Shown one piece after another: positions 50,724 to 59,948 of a stretch of 64,000 nt of DNA; position 1 is the first letter of the stretch; every line of letters begins with the position of its first letter. Location of the stretch: contig JADJFB010000021.1 in the NCBI GenBank assembly GCA_016708845.1, positions 38,288-102,287 on the forward strand, in the 5' to 3' direction. The position numbers were made by a program, and so were the translations under genes. The notes under the pieces were generated by a model, which searched no databases, was not told the DNA's origin, and saw only the letters and a list, made by a program, of their open reading frames with translations. The stretch comes from Bacteroidota bacterium. Its GTDB lineage: Bacteria; Bacteroidota; Bacteroidia; B-17B0; Aurantibacillaceae.

Positions 50724-51113
50724 TTATGGAGGCTCAATCAAATCCCCACAATTACCATACAAATCAGCAAATACTAAAACTTTACCATGTGGCTGATTTT
50801 CTAATTCACGAACAATTTTCACTTTTTTATCAAGTAAGTTTTTATAATCTCTTTCTATATCATCGGTATATAAAAACAAAAATACACGTCCTCCAGTTTG
50901 GTTACCAACTCTGCTTTTTTGTTCCTCGTTACTGGCTTGTGCTAATAATAGAGTTGTTCCTGTGCTCCCTGGTGGCGCTACCATCACCCAACGTTTAGTG
51001 GCACTCATCACTTTATCTTCTACTAAAGTAAAATGTAAAGTTTCAGTATAAAATTGAATAGCTTCATCGTAATCGTTTACGACTAGGGCTGCATGAGCGA
51101 GGGATTGTTTCAT
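50724..51113 (-). CDS. VOC-family (glyoxalase/bleomycin-resistance-like) protein
   Basis: 129 residues forming one vicinal-oxygen-chelate unit: AHAALVVNDYDEAIQFYTET in the first half and GKVLVFADLYGNCGDLIEPP at the end, which supply the conserved His and Glu for a metal. Members isomerise, dioxygenate or bind drugs; the activity is not readable here. It is likely dimeric and cytosolic. Single gene, no obvious partner; the gap upstream of its start is gene-free. Confidence 0.85.
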   Translation of the reverse strand: MKQSLAHAALVVNDYDEAIQFYTETLHFTLVEDKVMSATKRWVMVAPPGSTGTTLLLAQASNEEQKSRVGNQTGGRVFLFLYTDDIERDYKNLLDKKVKIVRELENQPHGKVLVFADLYGNCGDLIEPP

Positions 51114-51639
51114 TTATTGTATTTAAGAATATTTGTTTTTTACTTTTTCAGTATTTAATTTGTTCCGATGAATATCTGTGTTTCTTTTTTTTTTTAATTC
51201 ATTCTTTAAAGTTGCCTCTTTTCCAAGCAAAAACCCATAGCATAAAGAAATTTCTGAACTAATATATACTCGATACTCCTAGTAAAATTTGTCAAAAATT
51301 TTACACATTTCGTAACATTGTTGTGAAGTTATTTGACCTCCAGTAAAGGTTCTATAAATATGTCACATGCAAATATTGCACTAGCATCAATACTTAAATT
51401 ATTTTTTTTTCAGAGTAGCTAAACGCATAAATATAGATATTAATGAATATAACATTCCTAGGTGCATCAGAATTATCACGTAAATATTATTTTGGTTTAT
51501 TAGTTCAATGTCTAAAACATAATAAATAATAGCAGTAGATTGTAATAATGTTATTCTAAGATTTTACGTTGATTTTGTAAATGTGTTTTGTAAGTTAGAA
51601 AACTTATATGCTATAGATTAAAAAATACAACATCTTTTT
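51114..51639. other. AT-rich gap without recognisable genes
   Basis: 526 bp, rich in A/T with T-runs (e.g. 51186-51196, 51407-51414). I see no ORF with a convincing start and no RNA structure. A short minus-strand stretch near 51202-51297 would read FTRSIEYILVQKFLYAMGF without a good start; it could be a gene remnant. The region presumably contains promoters for the VOC gene. Confidence 0.5.
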
Positions 51640-51756
51640 TCAAATCTTCTTGTATTCATAAATCAAACCTAATATTAATGCTACAGCACTGATTGGAATT
51701 AGTGATTTATCTGATTCATTATTTTTTTTAGCATTCTTTCTTGGATTCGCATTCAT
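51640..51756 (-). CDS. Possible 38-residue membrane peptide
   Basis: ATG at 51756, stop at 51640. The product starts MNANPRKNAKKNNESDKS, a basic and polar head, followed by one hydrophobic segment LIPISAVALILGLIYEYKK. This single-pass architecture, plus position just 9 bp after the end of the RidA gene on the same strand, suggests a small translated protein, but its shortness makes chance possible. Confidence 0.35.
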   Translation of the reverse strand: MNANPRKNAKKNNESDKSLIPISAVALILGLIYEYKKI

Positions 51757-51765
51757 TTTTTACTA

Positions 51766-52188
51766 TTAATCAATCGTCGCAATTACCTTCAACTCAATCC
51801 CAATAGGAGTAGGTAAACAATTAATTTCTATAGTAGTACGGCAAGGAGGATTTTCTTTAAAGTACTCTGCCCAAAGTGCATTATAAATTTTAAAATCGTC
51901 TTTCATGTTCGTTAAAAACACTTGTACATCCACAATTTTATCCCAGCTGCTACCAGAGTCTTCTAGAATATATTTAATGTTACGGAACACACTATGGCAT
52001 TGTGCAGCAATATCATAAGAAGTAATGTTTCCATTTTCATCTAATTCTACTCCTGGTATTTTTTTAGTACCACGCTCACGTGGACCAACACCGCTTAAAA
52101 ATAATAAATTGCCAACACGACGCGCGTGTGGGTATAATCCTACTGGCTCTGGTGCTTTTGATGATTCAATTGAATTTTCTGTGCTCAT
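51766..52188 (-). CDS. RidA-family deaminase, 2-aminomuconate-deaminase-like
   Basis: 140 residues of the YjgF/RidA fold. The conserved Arg that binds the substrate carboxylate is in NPPCRTTIEINCLPTP. The N-terminal phrase GLYPHARRVGNLLFLSGVGP and the DENGNITSYDIAAQ segment resemble 2-aminomuconate deaminases of tryptophan and 2-aminophenol breakdown more than generic RidA enamine deaminases. The context supports this: an aldehyde dehydrogenase of the 2-aminomuconate/2-hydroxymuconate semialdehyde group lies in the same minus-strand run (53614-55058). Generic enamine hydrolysis is the alternative. Confidence 0.85.
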   Translation of the reverse strand: MSTENSIESSKAPEPVGLYPHARRVGNLLFLSGVGPRERGTKKIPGVELDENGNITSYDIAAQCHSVFRNIKYILEDSGSSWDKIVDVQVFLTNMKDDFKIYNALWAEYFKENPPCRTTIEINCLPTPIGIELKVIATID

Positions 52189-52216
52189 AATATGTAAGTT
52201 TTGAATTTATAGTAGT

Positions 52217-52558
52217 TTATAGTGTTACAGGAATGGTAATGCTTTTATCAAATAATCCCACATTATCAAATTGTGCTATTTTTTTTGTTCCGCTGTGTAC
52301 CGTTATCCAACGTGTTCTGGATTTACTAGCACGTTTTTGATCTATCTTAAATGTACCGTCTTGTAAGGTGTACATTTGGCCGATGATAATTTCTGTGCAA
52401 TCATCTCCGTTCTCTTTACATTGTACATAGCTTATCAATACACTGGGTACTGGCTCGCCAGTTGTAGCATTTACTACGGTTCCAGCAATGCTTGTTTTTT
52501 TACTGTCGCACGACAATAACATCATAGCAGTTAAAAGGATAAAAAATAATTTGTTCAT
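52217..52558 (-). CDS. Small lipoprotein with carboxypeptidase-regulatory-like fold
   Basis: 113 residues from ATG 52558, one base after the repaired thiL stop (TAA-A-ATG). Lipoprotein signal MNKLFFILLTAMMLLSC (Cys17), then one beta-sandwich unit SIAGTVVNATTGEPVPSVLI typical of CarboxypepD_reg-like domains, with a Cys pair in VQCKENGDDC. No enzymatic residue. It is probably an envelope protein; its place inside a metabolic run has no evident reason. The frame is open upstream, but the lipoprotein signal fixes the start. Confidence 0.8.
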   Translation of the reverse strand: MNKLFFILLTAMMLLSCDSKKTSIAGTVVNATTGEPVPSVLISYVQCKENGDDCTEIIIGQMYTLQDGTFKIDQKRASKSRTRWITVHSGTKKIAQFDNVGLFDKSITIPVTL

Positions 52559-52559
52559 T

Positions 52560-53605
52560 TTAGTTTTGTTTAAAAGCATTCCAGCCTTGTGCTTGTATAG
52601 GGTGCGAGGTTCCAGCTTTAGCAATTAAATTAATACCGCTTGCTTTTGGTGTCATGTGCCCAATAATGGTAAAATCAGGTAAGTGTTTTATTTTATCATA
52701 ATCCGCCATCGAAATGGTAAATAACAATTCGTAATCTTCACCACCACTTAGGGCGCAAACCGTTGGGTCTAAATTAAACTCACGAGCGGTATCAAATGTT
52801 TGTGGGTCTAAAGGAATTTTTCTTCATACAATTCACAACCTAATTCGCTTTGTGTGCAAAGGTGCATTAATTCAGAAGCTAAACCATCGCTCACATCAAT
52901 CATGCTCGTTGGTTTAATGTTTAAGCCTTTTAATAATTCAACAATATCTACACGTGCTTCTGGTTTTAACTGACGCTCTAAAATATAATCACTACCTACT
53001 AAATCAGGCTGTACATTTGGATTATCTTTAAAAACAAACTTCTCTCTTTCTAAAATTTGTAAGCCCATATAAGCACCACCTAAATCACCACTTACGCATA
53101 ACAAATCTTTTTCTTTAGCACCATTACGGTAAACAATGTCTTCTTTGTTGGCTTCACCAATTACGGTTACGCTTATAACTAAACCACTTGTTGTTGAAGT
53201 GGTATCTCCGCCAACTAAATCCACATTGTATTTGTTACATGCAAAAATCATCCCGGCATATAATTCTTCTAGTGCTTCTACCGAAAAACGATTAGATGCC
53301 GCGATGCTCACGGTGACTTGTTTTGGCGTGCCGTTCATTGCACAAATATCCGATAAGTTAACAATAATGGATTTGTATCCTAAATGTTTTAAAGGCACAT
53401 ACGTTAAATCAAAGTGCACGCCTTCTACTAACATGTCCGTAGAAATCAAGGTGTGTTTTTCTCCATTATATTTTATCACGGCTGCATCATCACCAATTCC
53501 TTTAATGGATGAATCGTTATGTATTTCCACGTGTTCGGTTAAGTGTTTAATTAATCCAAACTCTCCTAATGTTGTTAATTCTGTTCTTCCGCTGTTCTCT
53601 AACAT
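52560..53605 (-). pseudogene. thiL: Thiamine-monophosphate kinase, frameshifted at 52817
   Basis: Phosphorylates thiamine monophosphate to the cofactor thiamine diphosphate. Starts LENSGRTELTTLGEFGLIKH; ATP and Mg sites in GIGDDAAVIKYNGEKHTLIS, STDMLVEGVHFDLTYV, NLSDICAMNGTPKQVTVSIA, VGGDTTSTTSGLVISVTVIG and SMIDVSDGLASELMHLC. The frame ends at 52808; one base missing in the T-run 52817-52821 (minus-strand A-run) separates it from IPLDPQTFDTAREF ... CALSGGEDYELLFTI ... GWNAFKQN, the normal C-terminus, ending at 52560. Starts 8 bp after the aldehyde dehydrogenase stop. Error is likelier than decay. Confidence 0.92.
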
Positions 53606-53613
53606 TTATCTTA

Positions 53614-55058
53614 TTATTTTAATTTAACACATACATTTTTCGGTTCAGTAAAGAAGTCTAATGCTTCAAAACCACCTTCTCTTCCAACTCCTGACGATTT
53701 AACGCCACCAAATGGTGTACGTAAATCACGCAATAACCAACAGTTAATCCAAACTATACCTGTATGCAAATCCATGGCCATGCGGTTTGCTCTGGTAATG
53801 TCTTGTGTCCATAATACAGACGCTAAACCGTATTGCGTAGAGTTAGCAAATTTCAAAACTTCTTCCTCAGTATCAAAAGGCATGATGGTAACAACTGGTC
53901 CAAATATTTCTTCTTGGTTGGTACGACAATCGTAAGATAAATTTTCGATGATGGTTGGTTCTAAATAATAACCATTTTCAAATTCACCGCCAACGGTTGC
54001 TTGCTTGCCACCACACAATACTTTTCCGCCTTCTTGTTTTGCTAATTCAACATAGGATAAAATCTTTTCCATGTGAGGTTTAGAAACCACCGCACCAATT
54101 TTTGTTTTTTCATCTAAAGGCGCACCAACGTTAGCTTTTGAGTTTTAGCTACAAAGTCGGTTTTAAATTTTTCGTAGATAGAACGCTCCACAAATATTCT
54201 TGAACCACATAAACAAATTTGCCCTTGATTAGCAAATGACGATAACATCGTTGTAGAAAGCATTTTATCGTAATCGCAATCTGCAAAAATGATGTTAGGA
54301 TTTTTACCACCAAGTTCCAATGATAATTTTTTAAACATAGGAGCAGCAATACTGGCGATGCTTGCGCCTGTTTTGGTTCCGCCAGTAAATGAAATTAAAG
54401 GCACATCTGTACTGCTCACAATAGCGTTACCAACTTTATGTCCGTAGCCATGTACAATATTTAAAACTCCTTTTGGTAAACCTGCTTTGATGCAAATTTC
54501 AGAAAGCAAATACGCCGTCATTGGTGTAATTTCAGAAGGCTTGGCAACTACGGTACAACCAGCAGCTAAAGCCGGTGCAATTTTCCAAGAGAATAAATAC
54601 AAGGGTAAATTCCAAGGAGAAATGCAGCCCGCAACACCAACAGGTTGACGCAAAGTATAATTAATAGCGGTATCTTCCATGCTATGCGCGTGAGCAGCAT
54701 AGTGCAAAATGCCCGTTCCATAAAAATGAAAGTTTGCGGCAGCTCTTGGTATATCCACTGATTTAGCCAAGTGTAAAGGTTTTCCGTTATCTAAGCTTTC
54801 TGCTTTTGCTAATTCATCTAATTGTTCTTCAATTAACGATGCAATTTTTAATAAGTATTTAGAGCGGGTTTCTTTAGGAGTAATACTCCAGGTTTTAAAT
54901 GCTTCTTTAGCAGCAGCAATAGCCTTTTCGGCATCGCGCTCATCGCTATCAGGTATTAATGAATATACAATGCCACGAGAAGGATCGTAGTTTTCGATAT
55001 GTTGGTTTGAGGTAGGATCAACTAACTCACCATTGATGTAATTTTTAAGTTTAAACAT
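53614..55058 (-). pseudogene. 2-aminomuconate/2-hydroxymuconate-semialdehyde dehydrogenase-like, frameshifted at 54128
   Basis: ALDH of the ALDH8/2-hydroxymuconic-semialdehyde type, NAD-dependent. N-terminus FKLKNYINGELVDPTSNQHI; NAD site SPWNLPLYLFSWKIAPALAA, SFTGGTKTGASIASIA; catalytic Glu in LSLELGGKNPNII and Cys in FANQGQICLCGSRIFVE; end YGLASVLWTQDITRANRMA and FGGVKSSGVGREGGFEAL. The frame breaks at 54128: adding one G restores KTQKLTVGAPLDEKTKIG. About 482 codons. With the RidA-family gene three places downstream it would oxidise 2-aminomuconate semialdehyde, then deaminate. The other kynurenine-pathway genes are not in the window. Confidence 0.88.
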
Positions 55059-55257
55059 GGCTCAAATTAAGTTCACTAAATTAATGAAATTGCCTTAATT
55101 ATCCCATATTTTAATAGAAGGCTTGTCGGGGGGGTTTGTTCAAGGAAAAGATAATGAAAAATAATTTAACTTATTGAGAATGTAGGTAAAATGCCAACAA
55201 ATCTATTTTTATATCAGTATTTATTCACTATTTTTAGCATTGCTTAATTTATTTTAA

Positions 55258-56169
55258 ATGCGTCTTAAACTTGCAGTAATAATCACCTTTTTTTTGTTTG
55301 CTAATTTAGCATACTGTCAGGATGTATTATATACAACTGCTGGAAGCAAACTGAAAGGAAAGGTTACTGAAATCAATACAAAAGACATTAAATACAAAGA
55401 TTTCAATAATTTAGAAGGTCCAACATACGTGATAGCTAAAGCGGATGTCGTATTAATTCAATACTCAAACGGAACCACCGACGTGATTAATGATAATCCT
55501 AATACTTTAGCTCCAAAACCCACAGCAACCGTTGCTCCTATAGAAAAGCCAACTGAAAAACCTGCATCAAAACCTTTTGATAAAAATGATCCTTATGCTA
55601 AAGGAAAAAAAGGAGAGAAAAAAGAGTACAACTTATATTATTTAAATAGTAATATGATATCCATCAATGCCTTGGCTTTAGCTAATGGTGATGTAACCGT
55701 GATGTATGACAGAGATTTGTTTCAAGGGAAAATGTCTTTATCGTTTTTAGGTGGTTATAGCTTTAATAGACGTATGGGTGGTTTAAATTTATTTATTGCA
55801 GATGCGAAAGATGGAGCCAAGAAAAAATACGATGCAGGATTTGGAATTAATTATATGCCTCGTAATACTAAAAGAGTTCAATATTTTGTGGGAGTTTTAG
55901 CAAAGTACATGGCTTATGATTATTTGAATGTTGTAGATACTACCAATAATCAAAAAAGTTATCAAAAAGAAAGCGGCTATCAATTGGGTATTTTGGTTAC
56001 TAATGGTTGGGTATTTAGAGTTACTCCAAATTTTAATTTTAAAATATTTGGATCCGTGGGAGGTCAAATTAATTCAACACCATTAGAAGTAACTAACTCT
56101 AGTGGAACAAGAAATTATGGTAATTATCCAAAAATTTATTTAGGTTATTGTTTCGGATACCGTTTTTAA
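55258..56169 (+). CDS. Outer-membrane beta-barrel protein of unknown function (paralogue 1)
   Basis: 303 residues. Signal peptide MRLKLAVIITFFLFANLAYC, then a small N-domain DVLYTTAGSKLKGKVTEINT and IKYKDFNNLEGPTYVIAKAD that recurs in the next gene and in other Bacteroidota surface proteins; a Pro/Lys/Thr-rich linker near residues 90-115; and a barrel domain to the end, closing GYCFGYRF. Function unknown. The next gene starts three bases after this stop on the same strand. Confidence 0.78.
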   Translation: MRLKLAVIITFFLFANLAYCQDVLYTTAGSKLKGKVTEINTKDIKYKDFNNLEGPTYVIAKADVVLIQYSNGTTDVINDNPNTLAPKPTATVAPIEKPTEKPASKPFDKNDPYAKGKKGEKKEYNLYYLNSNMISINALALANGDVTVMYDRDLFQGKMSLSFLGGYSFNRRMGGLNLFIADAKDGAKKKYDAGFGINYMPRNTKRVQYFVGVLAKYMAYDYLNVVDTTNNQKSYQKESGYQLGILVTNGWVFRVTPNFNFKIFGSVGGQINSTPLEVTNSSGTRNYGNYPKIYLGYCFGYRF

Positions 56170-56171
56170 AC

Positions 56172-57101
56172 ATGAAGTATTACTCACATATTATATTTTG
56201 GATGTTACTTTTTGTTTCTGTAACGGCTGTGGCGCAAGACAAAGTGTTTTTAAGAAACGGAAAAATAATTCCTTGTAAGATTATGGCTATCTCTGAAAAC
56301 ACCATTAGTTATCAAGATACCATTCCAAATTCAGCCTTAATTACTTTACCCAAAAATGATGTTTTAATGACTGAATACGGCAAAACAGAAACGGTTTATT
56401 TGTTTAGTAAAGAACAACCTGCTTTTGTTATTCAAAATAATACAACGCCTCTTTCATCTTCGCCCGAAATGAATGAGACAAGAGCGCAGCGTCAGGAACG
56501 CAAAATGAAAGAGTGGAAAGAAAAAGAAGCTTTAATGCCAAACGGGATATTAGGTTTTTATATTGTTGATTTAGCTTTTGGACGATTAACAGTTTCTTAT
56601 GAAAGGTTATTAGCAAATAAATCAGTTGGTATAAAAATACCATTGAGTTTAACTTATGATGGCTTAGGTGCATTAGCAGAATTCTCTTCAAATAGTTCAA
56701 ATTCAAGTTCTACGAGCACTACCTCAAGTTCAACGAATACAAATACGTCAAACAATAATAACACTAATTCAAACAATGCTCCTGTAAAACGAAATGTTGG
56801 AACTGGAATTATCTCAGGAATTGATATAAATTATTATCACGATTTAAAACCACAATTAAAATATTTTTTTGGCCCCCGAGTGCGTTATGGAACAGACATG
56901 ACTTTAGGTGGAATCGAAGGATTAACCTTTCAATTACAAAATGGAATTTTTAAAAGCAGCGGCAAAAGAATGACGAGCACTGTAGCTGTTGGCGTTGGCT
57001 TTTTTAAACTTTCCGAAAAATATGCAGGTAGAGGCGGGCTTGATACCAAACAAGTTTATTCTTGGGCATCCTTTACTTGGCGCTTAGGTTTTAGGTTGTA
57101 G
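56172..57101 (+). CDS. Outer-membrane protein with Ser/Thr/Asn-rich insert (paralogue 2)
   Basis: 309 residues from ATG 56172. Signal peptide KYYSHIIFWMLLFVSVTAVA; N-domain DKVFLRNGKIIPCKIMAISE matches paralogue 1's DVLYTTAGSKLKGKV. Near residues 172-204 it carries about 33 residues of only Ser, Thr and Asn (e.g. SSSTSTTSSSTNTNTSNNNN), a low-complexity loop, probably surface-exposed and of variable length. It is followed by barrel-like strands ending TWRLGFRL. Its 3' end overlaps the opposite gene by 46 bp. Function unknown. Confidence 0.78.
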   Translation: MKYYSHIIFWMLLFVSVTAVAQDKVFLRNGKIIPCKIMAISENTISYQDTIPNSALITLPKNDVLMTEYGKTETVYLFSKEQPAFVIQNNTTPLSSSPEMNETRAQRQERKMKEWKEKEALMPNGILGFYIVDLAFGRLTVSYERLLANKSVGIKIPLSLTYDGLGALAEFSSNSSNSSSTSTTSSSTNTNTSNNNNTNSNNAPVKRNVGTGIISGIDINYYHDLKPQLKYFFGPRVRYGTDMTLGGIEGLTFQLQNGIFKSSGKRMTSTVAVGVGFFKLSEKYAGRGGLDTKQVYSWASFTWRLGFRL

Positions 57102-57934
57102 CGTTCTTCGTAACCTTTATTTCCTTGCAAACCACCGCAATGAATTATTAAAATAGATTTTTGTTTATCTAACTTTTCTTGTTTCATTAAATCAAATGCA
57201 GCAAAAAATAATTTAGCGGTATATACATAATCTAATTCAATCAAATAATTTTCTTCAAACCAAGCTTTAAATTCTAATAACTCGTTATTGTGTTTGGCAT
57301 AACCACCAAAATGATAATTATTTAAAATGCTTGTTTGTGGCTCGTTTGCAATGGCTTCAAACTTTAAAACATTTATCACTTTTAGTTCTTGATGTGTTTG
57401 TAATGATTTTGAAATTCCTCGATAAGTAGTTCCTGTACCATGGGCACAAAAAATATAAGTGTAAAGATTTGTTTCTTGAGTCAAAATTTCCTCACAACCT
57501 TTTTCTCCTAAAAAATTATCGCCACCTTCAGGAATAATATAGGCTTCGGGATACATGTAACGTAAACGCTGCATATATCCACCGTCATTTTTTTGTGAAT
57601 ATTCATCTCGGCTCACAAATAATAATTCCATGCCATTTTGTTTTGCTAACGATAGAGTAGGGTTAGCTGCAGAACTTTCTTCGCCTCTAATAATACCTAT
57701 GCTTTTTAAACCTTTTAATTTGCAGGCAACAGCTGTAGCTGTTATATGGTTCGAAAATGCACCACCAAAGGTAATGATGGTGCTTTTGTTTACTTTTTTA
57801 GCTTGTTGTAAATTGTATTTTAATTTAAACCATTTATTGCCAGAAATTTCGGGATGAATTAAATCCAAACGTAAAACACCAATTTGATAACCGTTATAGT
57901 CAATTGTGTTTATGATAGGTTTATAGTTTATCAT
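57056..57934 (-). CDS. ACC deaminase/D-cysteine desulfhydrase-like PLP enzyme
   Basis: 292 residues of fold-type II PLP enzymes. The PLP-Lys segment is HPEISGNKWFKLKYNLQQAK (near residue 35), followed by TIITFGGAFSNHITATAVAC with the phosphate-binding pattern and a FCAHGTGTTYRGI Gly-rich loop. It would release ammonia and a keto acid from 1-aminocyclopropane-1-carboxylate or D-cysteine; which one cannot be told. It starts 9 bp after the barrel gene (57944-59103) on the same strand. The last 15 codons overlap the opposite gene; the terminal NKGYEERYNL is still family-like. Confidence 0.88.
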   Translation of the reverse strand: MINYKPIINTIDYNGYQIGVLRLDLIHPEISGNKWFKLKYNLQQAKKVNKSTIITFGGAFSNHITATAVACKLKGLKSIGIIRGEESSAANPTLSLAKQNGMELLFVSRDEYSQKNDGGYMQRLRYMYPEAYIIPEGGDNFLGEKGCEEILTQETNLYTYIFCAHGTGTTYRGISKSLQTHQELKVINVLKFEAIANEPQTSILNNYHFGGYAKHNNELLEFKAWFEENYLIELDYVYTAKLFFAAFDLMKQEKLDKQKSILIIHCGGLQGNKGYEERYNLKPKRQVKDAQE

Positions 57935-57943
57935 CAGAGATTA

Positions 57944-59103
57944 TTAAAACCAAACATCCACACAAAATATAAATTCCTTTCGTTCTTTATGATAATCGCC
58001 GTTATAATAAAAATTTTCCTTTTCAGAAGATAATTGTCGCCCTTCGATACTAAACACTAAGTTTTTTAAGGGTTTATACTCAATGCCAACTGTTGCGCCA
58101 TATGTATACTTGCCCATGTTAGTTCCAGCGCTTAATATTTCATCCTCATCACTAAACCATTCTCCACGCCCATAAAAAGCTACTTTTTTAAAACTTTGAT
58201 GTTTCAGTAATAATAGTGAACTATTCATATATGCAGTGCCTATTGTATATTCGTTAATACGCTTGCTGTATTCTTGTATTCCATAATTAAATTCGGCACC
58301 AATACTTATTTTTTTCTTTTGGTAGGTTAAATAAAAATTATGATAGTAACGTTGATGCTTTAATTTTAATGAATCTGGAGTGTCATCGCCTGTAATAAAA
58401 TTATAGGTCATAGTTAAATAGTCGTTTGGTGCAAATATGATGGAACTCCCTAGCAATTTATTTTTGTTAGTTTCGATAATAGAGCTAAAACTATTAAAAG
58501 CATTGACTTGAATGCTTAATTTAGGATTAAGTAAATAAGTTAGTTTGGCACCGGAAAAATAATAAGGTTCATATACATTTGCTAGTGTCATGCTTGAGGT
58601 AATGTTTTCTCTAGGTTGTGTGCTTTCAAGCCCAATATGTGATCTAAAAACACCTACATCCAACCATAAATTTTTTATAAACTCATAGCCTACATTTGCC
58701 TCTTGTATTAAGTTAAACTTTGATGGCCAAGTACTTTCAGCTATATCGCCGTAATGTAAGGTAATGTTACTTCTTATTTTTTTGATTTATAGGCTAACGA
58801 AACCATCGCCATATTTAACCCAAATTGGTTATTGCGAGCAGCCATGGTGGCGTGTTTTACATAAGGATTGGAATTATCTTCAGTATAAAACGCATAATAA
58901 GAACTAAGGTAAGCTCCAATTTCTAATTTAGGTTCATTCGTTTTTTCGTCAACATTTAGTTTTTTGTTTTGAAACAAAACATTCGAATCATTTTTAAGTT
59001 GAATATTAATCAACTTTTTATTTGTAGAATCTTGTTGGGCATTCGACGATAATGCTAAAAGGATAAAAACAATTAAAATACTATATTTGCTAACAGAATT
59101 CAT
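57944..59103 (-). pseudogene. Outer-membrane porin-like barrel, frameshifted at 58777
   Basis: Signal peptide MNSVSKYSILIVFILLALSS; a barrel begins with LEIGAYLSSYYAFYTEDNSN and MAARNNQFGLNMAMVSLAYK. The frame breaks in the T-run 58777-58783 (minus-strand A-run); one extra A joins YKSKK to IRSNITLHYGDIAESTWPSK and then VGVFRSHIGLESTQPRENIT, ending with a Phe at WF. About 386 codons. The phrase order resembles the putative OmpL-type beta-barrel-2/DUF1597 group. Substrate unknown. The error interpretation is favoured by the intact reading on both sides. Confidence 0.82.
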
Positions 59104-59127
59104 TCAGCAAAATTAATCATTAATTTA

Positions 59128-59298
59128 ATGTTTAGTAAGCAATTAGATCCCGAAGATTTTTATTATAGCCCAGAAGGCTATATAATTTTTACTGAGAAAT
59201 ATCATTTAAAACGTGGTTATTGCTGTAAAAATGGCTGCAAGCACTGTCCTTACGGATATAATAAAAAAACAGGTAAGTTTGAAAATGATAAGAAGTAG
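59128..59298 (+). CDS. DUF5522 small Cys-rich protein
   Basis: 56 residues. The DUF5522 core is GYIIFTEKYHLKRGYCCKNG then CKHCPYGYNKK: two Cys pairs (CCxxxCxxC) able to bind a metal such as zinc or an Fe-S cluster. The start ATG 59128 begins MFSKQLDPEDFYYS. The family is a short Bacteroidota and proteobacterial protein of unknown function. It is divergent from the barrel gene with only 24 bp between starts, so their promoters overlap. No export signal. Confidence 0.88.
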   Translation: MFSKQLDPEDFYYSPEGYIIFTEKYHLKRGYCCKNGCKHCPYGYNKKTGKFENDKK

Positions 59299-59796
59299 CT
59301 AATTAGCATTAAAAGTAGGTTATTTTATAACTAGTTCAACAAAAATATCAGTCAACTTTGGCCTTAGATTATTGTTTATGTATTTCTTTTCATAAGAACA
59401 TATTCACAGGTTGTTGGCGGCACTATTAATATATATACTCCTGTTATAGCAATAAATTGCAATGCGATCAATGTTGTTTCAGCTACTGGTTTTTCTACTG
59501 GCGATCGTGTTTTGATCATTCAAATGAAAGGAGCGATTATTGATACATCAAATACTATTAATTTTGGAACAGTAACCAATCTAAATAATTGCGGAAATTT
59601 CGAATTCGCAAATGTCTCATCAATTTCGGGAAATACGATTCTTTTGCAAACTTCAGTTTTAAATAATTATTTTATACCGGGTCGTGTACAATTAATAAGG
59701 TGCATATGTGTAGGTCTTCTCCGCGGCAACGCTCGTTCACAAATACAGTTGGAAATTCAAAATATTTTGTCTAGGATTGGATCAAATTATAATTTA

Positions 59797-59935
59797 TTTT
59801 GGCGGGGGCGGGGCACATTTAATGGATGTAAATCGCAGGCGCGGGGCAAATTTGTGTTTGGGTGGGGGCGGCGGTGGTGTTGGCGTTTACCTTTCTCCGC
59901 GGATTTGTCCCCCCCCGCCCCCCGTTCTTAGCCGG
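59797..59935. other. Very GC-rich, G- and C-run segment in an AT-rich genome
   Basis: Runs such as GGCGGGGGCGGGGC and GTCCCCCCCCGCCCCCC interrupt sequence that is otherwise about one third GC. In one frame it reads FGGGGA...CLGGGGGGVGV, fitting a glycine-rich domain of this adhesin family, but the order is not coherent and the right side joins abruptly to a repeat-unit end (TTTCCCCGGGCAAG). It is probably an unreliable consensus of glycine repeats. Confidence 0.6.
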
Positions 59936-59948
59936 TTTCCCCGGGCAA

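Noticed and set aside
59128..59298. Zinc-finger or defence protein
   Set aside because: It is DUF5522, a widespread small protein; the Cys pattern may bind metal, but nothing links it to defence.
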